From contig NC_063066.1 in the NCBI RefSeq assembly GCF_018812025.1, positions 10,959,382 through 11,023,381 on the forward strand: DNA of 64,000 bases, read 5' to 3'. The translations under genes and the position numbers were made by a program. This document shows positions 50,105 through 63,648 of the stretch, piece after piece (position 1 is the stretch's first letter; each line of letters opens with the position of its first letter). The notes beneath the pieces are model-generated. The model was not told the origin of the DNA. It did no database searches and saw nothing but the letters and a program-made list of their open reading frames with translations. Source of the stretch: Megalobrama amblycephala. Its lineage: Eukaryota; Chordata; Actinopteri; Cypriniformes; Xenocyprididae.

Positions 50105-51415
50105 TAAACGTATTCTGAGTTCAGTACAAGTTAACCCCAATTGAAAGCATTAATAATGTTGATTACCACAAATTAATTTCCAAAAGTCTCTAATTTTCTT
50201 AAAAAAAATAAATAACTGGCCAGTCCATAAGCATTTAAATACTCAGTTTCAATAGCATAGTCTGGTTTCAATAGTATAATGGTTTCAACAGAAGAATTGA
50301 TTGCTTTCATTAAATTACAGCCTTCACATTTTTGCTTTTAAAATTTCCAAAAATTGGTCCGATTTACTTTTATTGTGTGTATCTCAAAGTAACTCCTATT
50401 TTTGCCTCTCTTTTTTTTCCCTTTATTTTTTGCAGTTAATTTTTTGGTAATCATCATTATGCCACAAATGCTGTTGAATGAGCTTAAAGGTGACCAATAA
50501 TGCCCCTTTTACAAGATGTAATATAAGTCTCTGGTGTCGCCAGAATGTGTCTGTGAAGTTCCAGCTCAAAATGCTCCACAGATCATTTATTATAGCTTGT
50601 CAAATTTGCCCCTATTTGGGTGCAAGCAAAAACATGTTTATGTCCCTTTAAATGCAAATGAGCTACTGCTCCCGCCTGCTTTCCTGAAGAGGGTGGAGCT
50701 TTAACAGCTCACACTTCGGTTGCTCAACAACAACAAAGCTGGAGAATCTCACGCAGCCAAAATGACGATTGTCAGTAACAGTGTTCAGCCTTACGTTGTT
50801 CAAACCGGAGTCGAACACTAATGGAGAGACTCAGGAAGAAGTTACAACTTATAGAATGCAACTGGACATTTCTGAATAGTTAGTGGATAAATTTATGTAG
50901 TTGCTGTGGAGTTGATTCAACTCATCGACTAGCATGTGCCGTCATGTTAATCTTTTATGCAAATCCAGCATTGAATTGACTTTGAATTTGTGAAGCAGTC
51001 TGGCGTAAAATGACGGCATGGCAACAACACTCTACTACAACCACTCTTCCTCTTCTCTAAAGCAGCCCAACATGGCCTCACCCCCTTTGTTGCATGTTCT
51101 CGGGTCAGGGTTTATGTAGATTTTACATGCACTTTTGTTGAACAAGCTTCTTTCTGAATGGTTAGTGGATAAATTTATGTAGTTGCTGTGGAGCTTGTTG
51201 TACTCCCTAACAGCTATTTGTTGTAGTCCTTAAACAGCTAATTCTTTAAAAGAAAGTATCTCCCTTTGCATTGAACCATTTGAGCATCATAACGTTGCAG
51301 ATGTTGTTTATGCTCCAACAGCAACATTACACACTAACTAAAGTTTAAAAACTGAAATCATAATCAACCACCCCTTTAACTTTTATTGAACCTGGAATAT
51401 TCCTTCTAGATTAAG
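50105..51415. repeat. Dispersed repeat family G copy, host of a TTAA element
   Basis: Left part TATTCTGAGTTCAGTACAAG, GTTGATTACCACAAA, then the mirrored TTTGGTAATCATCATTATGCC and AATGCTGTTGAATGAGC up to 50483. Right remainder TTGAACCTGGAATATTCC at 51384-51403. The ends are complementary, so this is a palindromic element; it resumes exactly after the TTAA insert. Confidence 0.6.
50488..51375 (+). mobile_element. TTAA-flanked non-autonomous element (family T, copy C)
   Basis: 888 bp bounded by TTAA at 50484-50487 and 51376-51379, starting AGGTGACC and ending ACCACCCCT. It matches copy A (9908-11612) throughout, including CCAGAATGTGTCTGTGAAGT and CTAGCATGTGCCGTCATGTT, and unlike copy A has no hAT insert. 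A segment GTTAGTGGATAAATTTATGT occurs twice inside (about 50880 and 51161), a local duplication not seen in copy A. No ORF. Confidence 0.75.
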
Positions 51416-53859
51416 AACTGGTAAAATGTATTAAGTAAAAAAAAAAAAAAAAGTACACTGCCCATCCTGTCCTTCATCTTTCATTGCAATTTTTGAACAG
51501 CTTGGGTTCTGCTGTGCCAGTCATGTATCCACAGTCGATGTTAGTGCACACAGCAACATTTGTACCAGATCTTTCTAACCTTGAGCTTGACAACATACCA
51601 ATGAACGGAAAATACACCTACGTACCGGCCATTAAGTGTCCAACTGCCACTTAATGTCAGTTTTCTAACACTCACAACAAGACAGAAAGCAACTAGGAAT
51701 GCACAGAAAAATAGAGGACGTTTCTGCTAAAGTATGTTTATGTGCGTGTACTCCTGTTACATAATACACTCAGCACAACATCCCTCATTTGAAAAGATGT
51801 CACACGATGAAGTCCTTAAATCACTTCTGAGACTCCAGGGCCTTTCATTCATCTTCATGCACTTTTGTTGACTGCACTTGTAGTTTATATACATATCATC
51901 GTGTCACCATTCATAATGGTGTCCTTACAAGTGCAGTGCAGTGAATTGTGCAGTGAATTGTGACAGAAAGAGAGAGACGACGACAGAATGGTTTTGCGTG
52001 TGTCGGTGTGAGAGAGAGCGGTCGCATGCTGCATTCACTGATGTGGGAAACATTGTTCAGTTCCAAAGCTTCACTTCAGTGATCCCAGCAGTGGTATGTC
52101 ATGTGAACCCAGCGTCAAAGAGCAGAAAATTGAGGGAAAGAGAGAGGAGAGGATTGTCCATTGATGTGTGGGGAATATCTATAATCTCTTAAGCGCTGCC
52201 AGGCTTTTATTGTTTCCTAACCTTATGAGTAAATATCAGTGGGCTTTTTCTATTTCTACCGTAACCTTGACTGCTGTCAGGTCAGCACATCATAATTCTC
52301 TTAGTGGACACAGCCTCGCAGCAGTACACGGTTGAAACATATAGGGCAAAGAGTATGCTTCACCTGTCTAATATCTCAAAAACACTCATGCACATAGTAA
52401 ACCAGTCATTTTCTACATTGTATTCATGACAAAATAAAAGTTCACATAACAAAATTAAATTTTGACCTTTTCAGATAGTCGAATTTAACATAACATGAGC
52501 GCCGACTGCTAAAATGCAGATTTTACACTGAAAGAGCCAGGTACATCGACATCATAAAGTCCAGTGCCTCACAGTGTGTCTAATGCATTTTTATGACGCA
52601 ATATGTCTTCAACAAAAATAAAATAAAACTAATCATATAATCACATCTATTAGCAAAGCGCCTTTGAGGGCGTCCATGAGTAGCCTAGTGCATTTTTCAA
52701 ATTCAAGGTACTTAACAGAGCTCTTCAGCACTGCCTACGTTTGAATGAGCTCATTGTACAGAGCTGCCCACTGCTCATGAGAATTGATGACATAGTGTGG
52801 GACTTGGTTACTACAGCAATTACATATGATTTGTTTGGTAGGCCTCTTAAAATTAATCTATTTAAAAAATAATATTTGTTGAGTATGATGAGGAAAGGTC
52901 AAAGTTAAAGTCATAAGAATATGCGATAGTGAAGGATGTAGTACTACTAGCAAAAATGTTGACACCTGCATCTCTGGCCACATGGCGCTCAGTTTAGGAT
53001 AAGCATACTTATACTGCCACCATGTGGTCATATGTCATATAATCAACCGTGATTGCCTACTTGCCCTACAACTACAAGTGCACTTTGAATTTGCGAGAAG
53101 CTGATCTGAGCGAGGAACACAATGGTGAGTTAGTGTAAGTTGACAAGACACTAAAGAGAAAGAAAGTCTGTTGGTTTGTTCTGGCCTTTTCATGAGGTAA
53201 ATTGGATGTCGGAGTGACCTTATCAATGGACTCGTGGCCCCAAACCTCCTAACTGTTAGCATTTACTGCTCAAAGGTTAATGGAAGGAGCTGGAGCCAGG
53301 CTGAAGGTTATGGATGGAGCTTTCAGCTTTCTGCCAGTTTAGACTTCAGACAACAAGCGGGAACTGGCACATGCTGATGTCTCCAGCTCAGAGGAATTGC
53401 AAACTCACTTAAATGAGATTTAATGAGACTCGTGAGAGGATATTTATCTTAGGATACAGTGGTTGCATGGATAAATCATAATAGCCTATACGCATGGCGT
53501 TTAGCATGATAAGTGGCTTTTAGAGCAGATGGCAATCTGTCAAAAACACTTTGTGTTTCGCAGATCAAAAACAGTTAATTTTTGAGTTTGCATCCTTGGT
53601 TTAATTTCATATTTTAAATTAAATTGCACTAGATGAATTGTTGATGTTTACAAACAACCAACTTTTTTATTCCAGTTTAATACTGTAGTTTGCCATTAGT
53701 TTGGAAATAGAACTTTACATGAGGGAAGGAGGAACTAAGAGAAAAAAATATTGAAATATTTCTCTAAAAAAATTTTTTGAATACATAAAAGGGCATCAGT
53801 TGTAGTCCCAAAAACAGATGTATACTTTCACGTTTTTGTTTATAGTTATGATACATATC
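51416..53859. other. Unique non-coding sequence
   Basis: A run of A lies at 51437-51453. 51930-52200 and 53200-53500 have balanced composition and could include conserved non-coding elements. The 83-codon frame at 51941-52192 and a minus frame at 53035-53262 have no recognisable domain. No transposon recognised. Confidence 0.3.
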
Positions 53860-54085
53860 AAGAAACATTTATTATTATTATCAATGTTGAAAACATTTTT
53901 GTAGGATTCTTTGATGAATAGAAAGTTTAAAAGAACAGCATTTATTTGAAATAGAATCTTTTGTAACATTATAAATGTCTTTACTGTCATTTTTGATCAA
54001 TTTAATGCATCCTTGCTAAATAAAAGTATTAATTTCTTTAATTTCTTTCCAATAAATAAATTAAATAAATAAATAAATTCTTACC
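53860..54085. repeat. Family P fragment
   Basis: ATTATTATCAATGTTGAAAACA, GGATTCTTTGATGAATAGAAAG, AAAAGAACAGCATTTATTTG, CATTATAAATGTCTTTACTGTC, TTAATGCATCCTTGCTAAATAA: the same block series as in 13691-14635, in one orientation only. A short AATA array ends it. Confidence 0.65.
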
Positions 54086-54711
54086 GCCCCCAAACTTGTG
54101 AATTTCTGGGATTCTGGAGCCTATCTCAGCATCTTGGGCTGAATGCAGGGAAACAGTAAATTGATATCTTACTTTATAATTAAGATAATGCTTCCATCCA
54201 TAATACAATGTAGATTCTTTCTGCAGTGCACTGTTCTGCCAAAGAGGGCATATATATGTCATACTGACCAAAATGAAATATCGCCATCTGCTGTCTAGTA
54301 TCATACTAGCATCTGCCCTGTACTTTGAGCAAAACATCTATTGACATACTGGCAAATGGACAAGTGGATGAAGGAAAAAGATCTGGCTCAAAGCTTATGT
54401 TTGGTTTTTGTGTTTATGCTCTGTTTTCTGTTTATGTTCTGCTTATGTTCAGACCCTCTTTAAGTAGTGAAAAAACATATGCGTCATTTTTTTAATCCTG
54501 ATATTTAATGAATTTTCCTAATTATACACACATAAACACACACACACACAAACATCTCATACACGAGTTTCCATGTTTTATGTGGACTTTACACATGATT
54601 TTTATACTGAAACTTTCTGCATTTTTACATTTTCAAAAAAAACATCACTTAGTATGATTTATTTTATCTTTCTCAAACCACTTTCACACACATTTACACA
54701 CCTTATCTGTT

Positions 54712-54715
<4 letters not shown>
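54086..54715. other. Spacer with family M fragment
   Basis: Mostly AT-rich unique sequence. 54565-54645 holds GTTTTATGTGGACTTTACAC and TTTCTGCATTTTTACATTTTC, matching the repeat at 21520-21720 in order. No gene. Confidence 0.4.

Positions 54716-54806
<91 letters not shown>
54716..54806. repeat. (CA)n microsatellite
   Basis: About 45 uninterrupted CA units, directly downstream of a family M fragment. Confidence 0.97.
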
Positions 54807-54810
<4 letters not shown>

Positions 54811-55616
54811 CCCAGGACTAGGGAGCGGAGGTTGTATCTGGCTGTCTTGTGGCCTGTAGGATACTGTAATTTTGTACATAATTTGCCTAGTTTAAGAGCA
54901 TGCAGTAAGAAGCACTTTTGAGTTTTGATTAGTTTTAATTTGTTTGTAAACAGAGAGGTCTGACTAGGGTCAGATTGACTCCAAACATAAGTAATGTTAC
55001 TATTTTGGAAAACATAACTTTATGATAAGGTTCAGTAGTTAACATTAGTTAACATGAACAAGTACAACAATATTTTTTTTCCCCATTATCTTGTGTTATT
55101 TCATCGCTTTTTTTAAAATGAGCACACCATTATAAGAAACTGAGGGGTTAGAGATTTATTATAGGAATATTTATATTATTTATTATTTATATCATTTTAT
55201 GAGTTTAATAATCCCAGGATAAATGGCAAAAGATATTCACCAGGAAAAAGACATTTATTTCATAATTATAATTATTTTTGACACACTTTAATTACTGGGG
55301 TCCCAATAAGGAAGTGCAGTGGATCTCAACAGAACATAAGGGTTAAAGAAATTAAGCAAATGAAATGACAACAGAAAATGAAAACAAGATTTTAAATAGT
55401 GAAAGTGTGTGTTGTTGTGCAACATATTTCTCAATACTTAGTATTGCAGTTCTCCAAACCAACTTTCAGCTTGGCACAGCAGTTAGTTTCACATTTAAAA
55501 TGTACTAAAACTACCACATTTCATTCATGTCTCAAATAAACTTCCTTAATACTATATAGGTTGTCGACCAACAAACTCAATTTATCACTCATGAAACAAT
55601 GACCTAAAAAAACAGA

Positions 55617-55665
<49 letters not shown>

Positions 55666-56976
55666 ATGTATGTATGTATGTATGTATGCATGCGTGTGTA
55701 TATATATATATATTATTACACACATATATTACACACACATATATATATATATATATATATTATTATTCAAATTCCCGCTATGATACTAATTATGACAGAT
55801 AGAAAAATTAATGTCTTTATATTTTACATATATTTAAGGCTAAAATCTTTTTCCAAAATTAGTTTTCTTCAACCTTTGACCTTGTTTTAGGTTTCATCAT
55901 TTATAACTGACTTATATTATGTTAAATTATTTTTGGCAAATTGCCTGAAACTTCACACACAATCAAACGCATTTTCACTATCTGAAAAGTAGGGAAAAAG
56001 TCTTAGTGTTTTTAAAAAAAAAAAAAAAAAAAACATTAAAAGGCTTTATTAACATTCCATTTCATCTTGTGCTACTATATTTCATTTGGAACTCGTGTGA
56101 AAATGTCAAAAACTTGACTCAAATTCAGATGCAACTTGTGAAACCATGTCTTTTTTACATTTAAAAAAAAAAAAAAAAAAAAAAACATTGTTTCTTTCAT
56201 GGAATTCCAAATCAATGATTGTAGCACAAATGGAAAATCAAGAAGACTCTTCTTTTTCAGTGTAGCCCACACTTTCCACACACAACTCGATATTGACCTC
56301 ATTTTTGGAGCATATCTGCTTGTCAGTGTATAGTGGCATCTTTCCTGACCTCTGGTTGAAGTATGGATCACATCTTCCAAACTAGCATAGGATAATGCAC
56401 AAAAATGCCTGACTTCCACAACAGTCTATGACTTCTATTCTTCATCTCTGCCATCACCCTCACTGCTTCTATCCTCCTTGATCTTCAACTTATTCCTTTC
56501 TTACTACAACCTTATTTTCTGATGCACTGCTGTCAATATCATCAATACATTCTGGAAAAGGTACAGCTTTCCCTCTCTATAAAACTTATATAAAACTTAC
56601 TAACATCAACCTAAAACACAAGCAAAAAGGCTATTATCCTACCTGCCAGTAATAAACAATTGTGCAACTACACAGAAAATATGTATCCCCTAAAAGAACT
56701 TTGTCATTTATGCATAATGCACACTTTTTTTTGTCTTTGAGTATTGATTTTACAAAATATGCATTAAAATTACCAAAAACTTTTGGATGTACAATATTTT
56801 TTTATATTGAATTTATATTTATTTCCTAGTCTAAAATGAACTCACAATGGAGCCTTGACAGCATGTGACCTAACATGTGCTAATGTCTCCTTCACGTCCT
56901 TGTTGCCAAAAATGTCAAGCACATGGCACATAAATTTTATTTTCACTGGCTGAAGGGGATGTCATATGATAATACT

Positions 56977-57052
<76 letters not shown>

Positions 57053-57699
57053 ATCTCATGTCCATCTCAACATTATGTGCTTTTCCAAGGTCTGCTGACT
57101 AGCCCAACTGAAATGTGAAATGATGTCACACTAATGTGAGATCTTATGACTAAGTATAAGTAATCGCTAAGTATGACTAAGTAATCACACCTATAGCTAA
57201 TTTATAAGAAAATGCAGTCATTTTAGCCTCAGAGGCATGAATGTACTCTATAATATTGCAACATTTAACTTGAATTCAATTTTCATGCTTAGGATTTCAC
57301 ACACAGTTTTAATCATATATTCAGAATGAGATATAAATATAGAACAGGTTAATGGTGCTTCCCCTTGGCTCAGCGAGGGGCACATGTTAAAATGGGACAT
57401 GACTCAGGGTCTCCCGCAGTATGACATCCCAGCCCCCAACCAGACAGCTGCCAAACTGCTGTGACAGAACCCTGCTTCCAGCTAACCCTGTAATTCCAAA
57501 ATCACATGCCCTTGTATCCACTCTGTTTGTCATATTCCATCTTTATTAATTCATCATTCAAACACGTAAAGACGTTGAAATGTCTGTTCTCTATGGAGCA
57601 TGAATATTAACTGGATAGGATGGAAGGGATAGGCTGACTAAACCTCTCTAGCATCCTCCCTCCTTCCCTCCCTCCCTTTCCTCAAAATTCCACGCCCTA
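54807..57699. other. AT-rich spacer with simple repeats
   Basis: Contains TA/TATG/TG compound simple sequence at 55620-55761, A runs at 56014-56033 and 56163-56185, and a TA array at 56980-57050. 57360-57600 is balanced unique sequence just upstream of the beta-thymosin gene and may carry its distal regulatory elements. No coding gene. Confidence 0.4.
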
Positions 57700-57803
57700 G
57701 CGGATACACAGACGCCAGCAGACGCAGTCTGGGTAATCTCAGCAGACACGCCGTCCTCCTCTCTTTCTACCAGCCAGTGGATACAGCCACTTTGTGCCAT
57801 ACG
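57700..57803 (+). promoter_or_regulatory. tmsb: Promoter region and probable non-coding first exon of the beta-thymosin gene
   Basis: A strong donor, ACG|GTAAGTCC, lies at 57803/57804, 700 bp upstream of the coding exon, after a pyrimidine-rich tract (57655-57685) and a GC-richer block. Beta-thymosin genes characteristically have a short untranslated first exon, so exon 1 probably ends at 57803. The start site is not fixed; there is no convincing TATA box in the expected place. The position of exon 1 is inference. Confidence 0.5.
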
Positions 57804-58411
57804 GTAAGTCCTTTATCCATCATAACAACAGCCATCCTCCTCTTTCTGCATGTGCTTGTGTGTTTAAGGACTAGCATGATGAATGCGACAACTAGAGATG
57901 GTAAATTCACATTGGCTATAGGTGCGGCAGCCAGAGAGTGAAGACAGACAGAGTTATATAGGAAAATGAATGGCTATTTATCCTGTGAGGTAGACACTGC
58001 AGTCTAGCAGGTGAGAAAAAAAGGCTGCCTGCATGCTAAAATGGTGTAGTCATCCATGACATGAATGAAGCCATGTGGAAAAGAACAAAGACATGGATTT
58101 AATAAAGGATAAAGGACATTCAGTGAAATTAAAGAGAATGTGCTGGCAGATACATATTAAGATGCATGGAGAGTTAGCTAGGTGGGCGGGCGGTTAGCAT
58201 CTGAACATGATACACGCATGCTGGAAAACACGTGTGCTACATGCTACCATCACATGTAACGTTTCTTTCCTCAGCATCTGGCTGACTTTGCCTAAAAACA
58301 CTGCACACTTGAAATGGAGTGATTTGATGGTTTAACACTTAAAAATAACATATCAGCAATATTTATCAGCATTTTAATCAAATATATTTAAAGACCTTGC
58401 TGTATGACTGA

Positions 58412-59097
<686 letters not shown>

Positions 59098-59304
59098 CCT
59101 AAGAGACAAGAAGACAAGCACAAAACATGTTCTTCTGACATGGCAGATATTACAATTCCTATTTCAGTTTAAAGGGTGCTATTGCCCCATGTGATGCATT
59201 GTTACCATGGCGATTGGAGTCACTGGGGCCTATGAATGGGAGTGTGATGAAGGGGGGTGACATGAGACAGGGTTTAAAATGGATATTTTACCAATTTCTG
59301 TTTA

Positions 59305-59341
<37 letters not shown>

Positions 59342-59354
59342 GGTTTCTTCATGA

Positions 59355-59360
59355 AATAAA
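59355..59360 (+). terminator. tmsb: Poly(A) signal of the beta-thymosin gene
   Basis: AATAAA lies 258 bp after the stop codon, downstream of a run of about 26 T (59311-59336) in the 3' untranslated region. Cleavage is expected near 59375-59385. Confidence 0.75.
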
Positions 59361-59459
59361 GACAAAATGAAATGTAAAACAAATAAAATGCCAAAAATGA
59401 CTCCTCTTCATAAAATGATCTTTCTGTAGGTGATTATTCAATGCTAATGATAATGTATG

Positions 59460-59590
59460 GTTTCAGTGTTTTATGGGGACTTTCCATAGACATAATGATT
59501 TTATACCGTATAAACTGCATATTCTATCCCTTTACTCTAATATGATTAATATGATTTATAAGCTGTTTTCCTCATGGGGTCATTTTGTAT

Positions 59591-59648
<58 letters not shown>

Positions 59649-59690
59649 GGGGGGTAGTAATATGTTTTTAAATTAATGCATTATGCATTA
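59460..59690. repeat. Family M repeat with (CA)n array, copy 3
   Basis: TTATGGGGACTTTCCATAGA, CATAATGATTTTATACCG and CATATTCTATCCC match 21540-21610; GTATGGACACACAC leads into a CA array of about 25 units at 59593-59644. A/T-rich ATTAATGCATTATGCATTAA inverted words follow. Confidence 0.65.
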
Positions 59691-59729
59691 ATTAATGTCT
59701 TATGCATTTTTTGTTATGAAAAACACAGT

Positions 59730-60015
59730 AAAAAAAAAAAAAAAAAAAAAAGTAATTCCTATAAAGGCAAAGTTGAATTTTCAGCTGTCACTGCAGTCTT
59801 CAGTGTCACATGATCCTGCTCAAGTAACATTTATTATTGTTATCAATGTTGCAAACAGTTGCTCTGCTTAATATTTAGGTGGAAACCTGGATAGATTTTG
59901 TTAGGATTCTCTGATGAATAGAAAGTTTAAAAAGAACAGCACTTATTTGACTTTTTTTTTAAACTGTCTATAAGTCTACTGTCACTTTTAATCAATTGAA
60001 TGCATCCTCGATTAA
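59730..60015. repeat. Poly(A) run and family P fragment
   Basis: A run of 22 A (59730-59751) is followed by AAGTTGAATTTTCAGC, CAGTCTTCAGTGTCACATGATC, TTTATTATTGTTATCAATGTTG, AGGATTCTCTGATGAATAGAAA and TACTGTCACTTTTAATCAATTG, the family P series. Confidence 0.65.
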
Positions 60016-60124
60016 TAAAACCGTTGTCACACCATATGGGGTAAGTGGTCATAATGAGAACAGATTTGAGTAGAATGCATCTCTCGATTTTAAATATATC
60101 AAAATCTGTCTGACTTGACATTCA

Positions 60125-60505
60125 TGGGAATACTTTTTGTGTGCAAAAAACAAAAAAATAACACCTTTATTCAACAATTTCTTCTCTTGCTTGTCATTCT
60201 CCTACTCTGTTGACGTAGTCAACAGTGCAGTGCTAGGTTCTACGTCAGAATGCTGGCTCATTTTTGTTTTTTGTGCACAAAAAGTATTCTCGTTGCTTCA
60301 TAACATTAAGGTTGAACCACATGGACTATTTTAATGATGTCTTTACCTTTCTGGGCCTTGAAAGTGGTAACTGTGTTGCAGTCTATCAGAGGCCAGAGAG
60401 CTCACGGATTTCATCAAAAATATCTTAATTTGTGTTCCGAAGGTGAACTAAGGTCTTATGGGTTTGGAGCAACGTGAGGGTGAGTAATTAATGACAGAAT
60501 TTTAT
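60125..60505. mobile_element. AGTTCACCC-family element, long form
   Basis: GAATACTTTTTGTGTGCAAA at the left is complemented by TTTGTGCACAAAAAGTATTC at 60274-60293, and GTTGACGTAGTCAAC at 60210 is itself a palindrome. The right half (TTTCTGGGCCTTGAAAGTGG, GGTGAGTAATTAATGACAGA) matches 34262-34460. No ORF. It lies in the spacer between the beta-thymosin and wnt8 genes. Confidence 0.6.
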
Positions 60506-62904
60506 CCAGCATGTTTTGTGGTGTAGCCAGCAGGGGCGCTACGATTAATTATGACACACCTGAAGCCACTCAAGTTATTATTCCCCACATCTGCTTTAAA
60601 ACAGATTTAACATCATTAATGTTGAGGACATGAGCGACATTATGAGACACCTTAATCAAACCAATAATATCAAATCCCAAAGTTAATATAGTGCTGAGAA
60701 AAAAAAAAATGTCCTCACGTCAGGTTATAGGCTACCCACAGCTCGAACATCGCTGATTATCCGATACTACATGTATTTTACAGTGCTATTCTTGTTTTTA
60801 CAATTAACACCTGCTGATGAGGTGCTAGAGGACGCGCCTAGATCTCCTTTGAAATCAAATCTGGTTGAGATGTTACTGTGAAGCGCGGCTGCGCTGGCGT
60901 CACTGTTCCTGCCACCCATCTACCACACTCACAATACCACAGCGCTTCTCCAACCCTTATCGTCTTTTATGACCAACTTATCGCTTTTAAAATCTAACAT
61001 AACTAAAGCTAATAAAGTAAATTGATAAAGACTTAAAACTCCAATAAAAACAAACTGTTTTAACTGGTTTAAGTAGTCTAAGTTGCTTACGCAAACACCT
61101 AATAAACTGGTACTTTAATTGAATAAGAAAGAAGGTAGGCTGGCATTGAGGTAACACTGCATTTTTGCCCGGATCTACGAAGTTATATGTAAAACCTTCA
61201 GTAAAAAAAAAAAAAATCGCCTCTTCTATGATAAACGTTTCATTAAAAGACTAAAGTTATTGAAAAAGAAAACTCTGGCATAAATATCATGCAATTTAAC
61301 CATTTTATGAAAAAGCACATTTTGTTCAGGTCAAATGGGAAACCTATTTTTTTGTAGAAAAAGGTAGGCCTACAAATATTTTTCACAAATAATCAAAAAC
61401 ACAAACATTTCAGAATTTTACGTGTTTTAAATCAAAGATTTCTCTTTTTTATCATCTCAGGCATCCTTATTTCCTTTCTAAATCACAAGGCGAAGAGCTT
61501 AACACAGTCAGTGACAGCACAGGCTAATGAACTGCACCTGAGCTTCTGTGAGCGACTAGTCAAAATGGATCATCTGTGCAGCAAGGTGAGCCGTGTTACC
61601 TGATATGGGGAGTAAACGCTGTAGTGATGGACTTCCAGGCATTTGAATGATTACTTTCTTATTATTACTTCATTGCCCGTAGTTGTTAAAGCGTGGAACT
61701 AAGCGACGTCTCATTGCCCTCAGTTTGTTACTCCATAAAACCATTCTGAGATGTCTGCGACAGAGCGTTTATGGCACAATGGCTCCGTTTAGGTTGGGTC
61801 TGCGTGTATCAGATCATTGTTTAATACGGGTTTGTTTTGTAACAAGTAGGTGTGGGAATTTGGGTTTCAGGCACCTCGTAGACTTGATGATGCCGATGTC
61901 CAATTAGTGGGGATTATCCTCACTTGCGCGTCCCTCCATTGTCTTCCAGCCAGCAGCATTGGTTAAACCATTAAACGACCATCAAATAAATGCTGTTTTG
62001 AAAAGGGATTTTTGAGTGGCTAACGATTTGATTCGAAGATGTCAATACGCGGTTTCAACAATTAATCTTCCACGAGCAACAGTATATAAAATCACATCTC
62101 CACACCGCGTATTAATTAATCGCAAAAGTCATCGAAAGTAAAATGATGAAATATAATCGTTCTCATGATTATCCTTTTGTTTACATTGCTCAGCTGTTGA
62201 TCCCCTAGTGACAAATAATAACTTGGTGTGAATTAGCTTATCGGTTTTGAATTTGTCTTACATGACACATGATTGAATTGTGTAAACTCATCACCAACTA
62301 GTTAAAAAAATGAAAACTAGTTGGCCTATCATTAAAAACTGATTTGTCTCCCTTATGAAAAAAGTATTTACTTTAAGCATATGACGATATCTTTTTTTGA
62401 AGAAAAACAAAACAAAAAAACAAGTGAATTGACAACTTAAAACGTATCCATTCCGAGACACACAACCTAGGACTAAATCAATTAATAGACTAAATGCAAT
62501 AATAATATTATTAGTTTTATTTTGCAGACTAGTGTTATGACATGTTGCACTCTATATACATGTATCGAACGTTTCCAGACATTTTTCACACCAGAGATGT
62601 TCCCAGGGGATCAGCTGGTCTTCTATTAACACTGAAGTGTCAGAGGCGTAGACGTGTTACATGTTATTTGCATGGCCCTTAGCGAACGGAGCCGAATGAT
62701 TTTATGACTTTTTCTATACAATGTAGAGCAGCTCCTTACATTTCAGTGTCATTTCCCGGTTAAAAACTTTCTCAAAACGTGAAACGCAGAGTCTCAAATA
62801 AAGAAAGTCTATAAAGTCAAGAAGATGAACTAAATCAACAAGAATTTAAAATGTTAAATGATGACTATACAGGCATATTCTCTATAGCCTCTCTATATAC
62901 ATAC

Positions 62905-62997
<93 letters not shown>

Positions 62998-63526
62998 ATA
63001 GAATATACTAGGATTATTTATAAACTAATAAACTCTTAATTTAAGAAGGAATATAAAAGAACTATTTTGATGCAAACATGCATGTCCAGTGATACACGTC
63101 CAATAAACGGAATCAACAACCATTCATGAATACACACAACACCTTCAATAGACAAGTCTAATGAATGGATATTAACTGAACAGTTTGATGGCTTTGGACA
63201 GTTCAATTCAAAGTGTCTGATGAATACATATTGTATTAATGTAGCACATTAGTTACAAAAAAAAAAAACCTGTGAGTGAATAAATAAATGTATGAATAGA
63301 TAGATAAATAAATAAATAAATAAATAGAAAGATTTGTCTAGGAACACTCTGACACAACCCTCATCATGAACGATAGCTTAATGAAAGATAGGCTGAAGGG
63401 CTTAGTGAAAAGTGTTAATGCTTTGAAGTGCAGTTTAGGCCGCACAGTTCCAGTGATGACCTCGAAGTCTTTTCACAGCGAATTGTCAAAGGTTGGAGAT
63501 CCCTGTCACTCAAAGTTGGCGACAGG
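60506..63526. other. Spacer upstream of the wnt8-family gene
   Basis: Mostly unique sequence. TCF/LEF-like cores lie at 61431-61437 (ATCAAAG), 63207-63213 (TTCAAAG) and 63421-63427 (CTTTGAA). A T-box-like half site TTCACACC is near 62587. A TA array is at 62907-62987 and AAAT-type simple sequence at 63277-63330. No other gene. Such single sites are common by chance; their placement upstream of a Wnt gene is the only reason to note them. Confidence 0.35.
62907..62987. repeat. (TA)n microsatellite
   Basis: About 40 TA units ending in a short TG stretch. Confidence 0.97.
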
Positions 63527-63532
63527 TATAAA
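63527..63532 (+). promoter_or_regulatory. wnt8a: TATA box of the wnt8-family gene
   Basis: GGTATAAATGCC lies 122 bp upstream of the predicted start codon, in sequence of higher complexity than the spacer. Transcription would begin near 63557, giving a leader of about 90 bases. The in-frame ATG at 63532 overlaps the TATA box and would not be in the transcript. Confidence 0.6.
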
Positions 63533-63648
63533 TGCCTTGCTCGTTCAAGCACTCATTCACTTGTCTTCTGTCTCTTCCTGGGTATCCATCTCAGTGTTTG
63601 TGCTTTGCATCTCCACAAGAAGGGAGCATCGAGGTCGCTCACGCAGCA

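Noticed and set aside
61564..61585. ATGGATCATCTGTGCAGCAAG followed by GTGAGC, resembling a short first coding exon of the wnt8 gene
   Set aside because: Its phase does not join to the exon at 63827 without an immediate stop, it lacks a signal peptide, and the exon at 63649 fits exactly. It could at most be an alternative untranslated exon.
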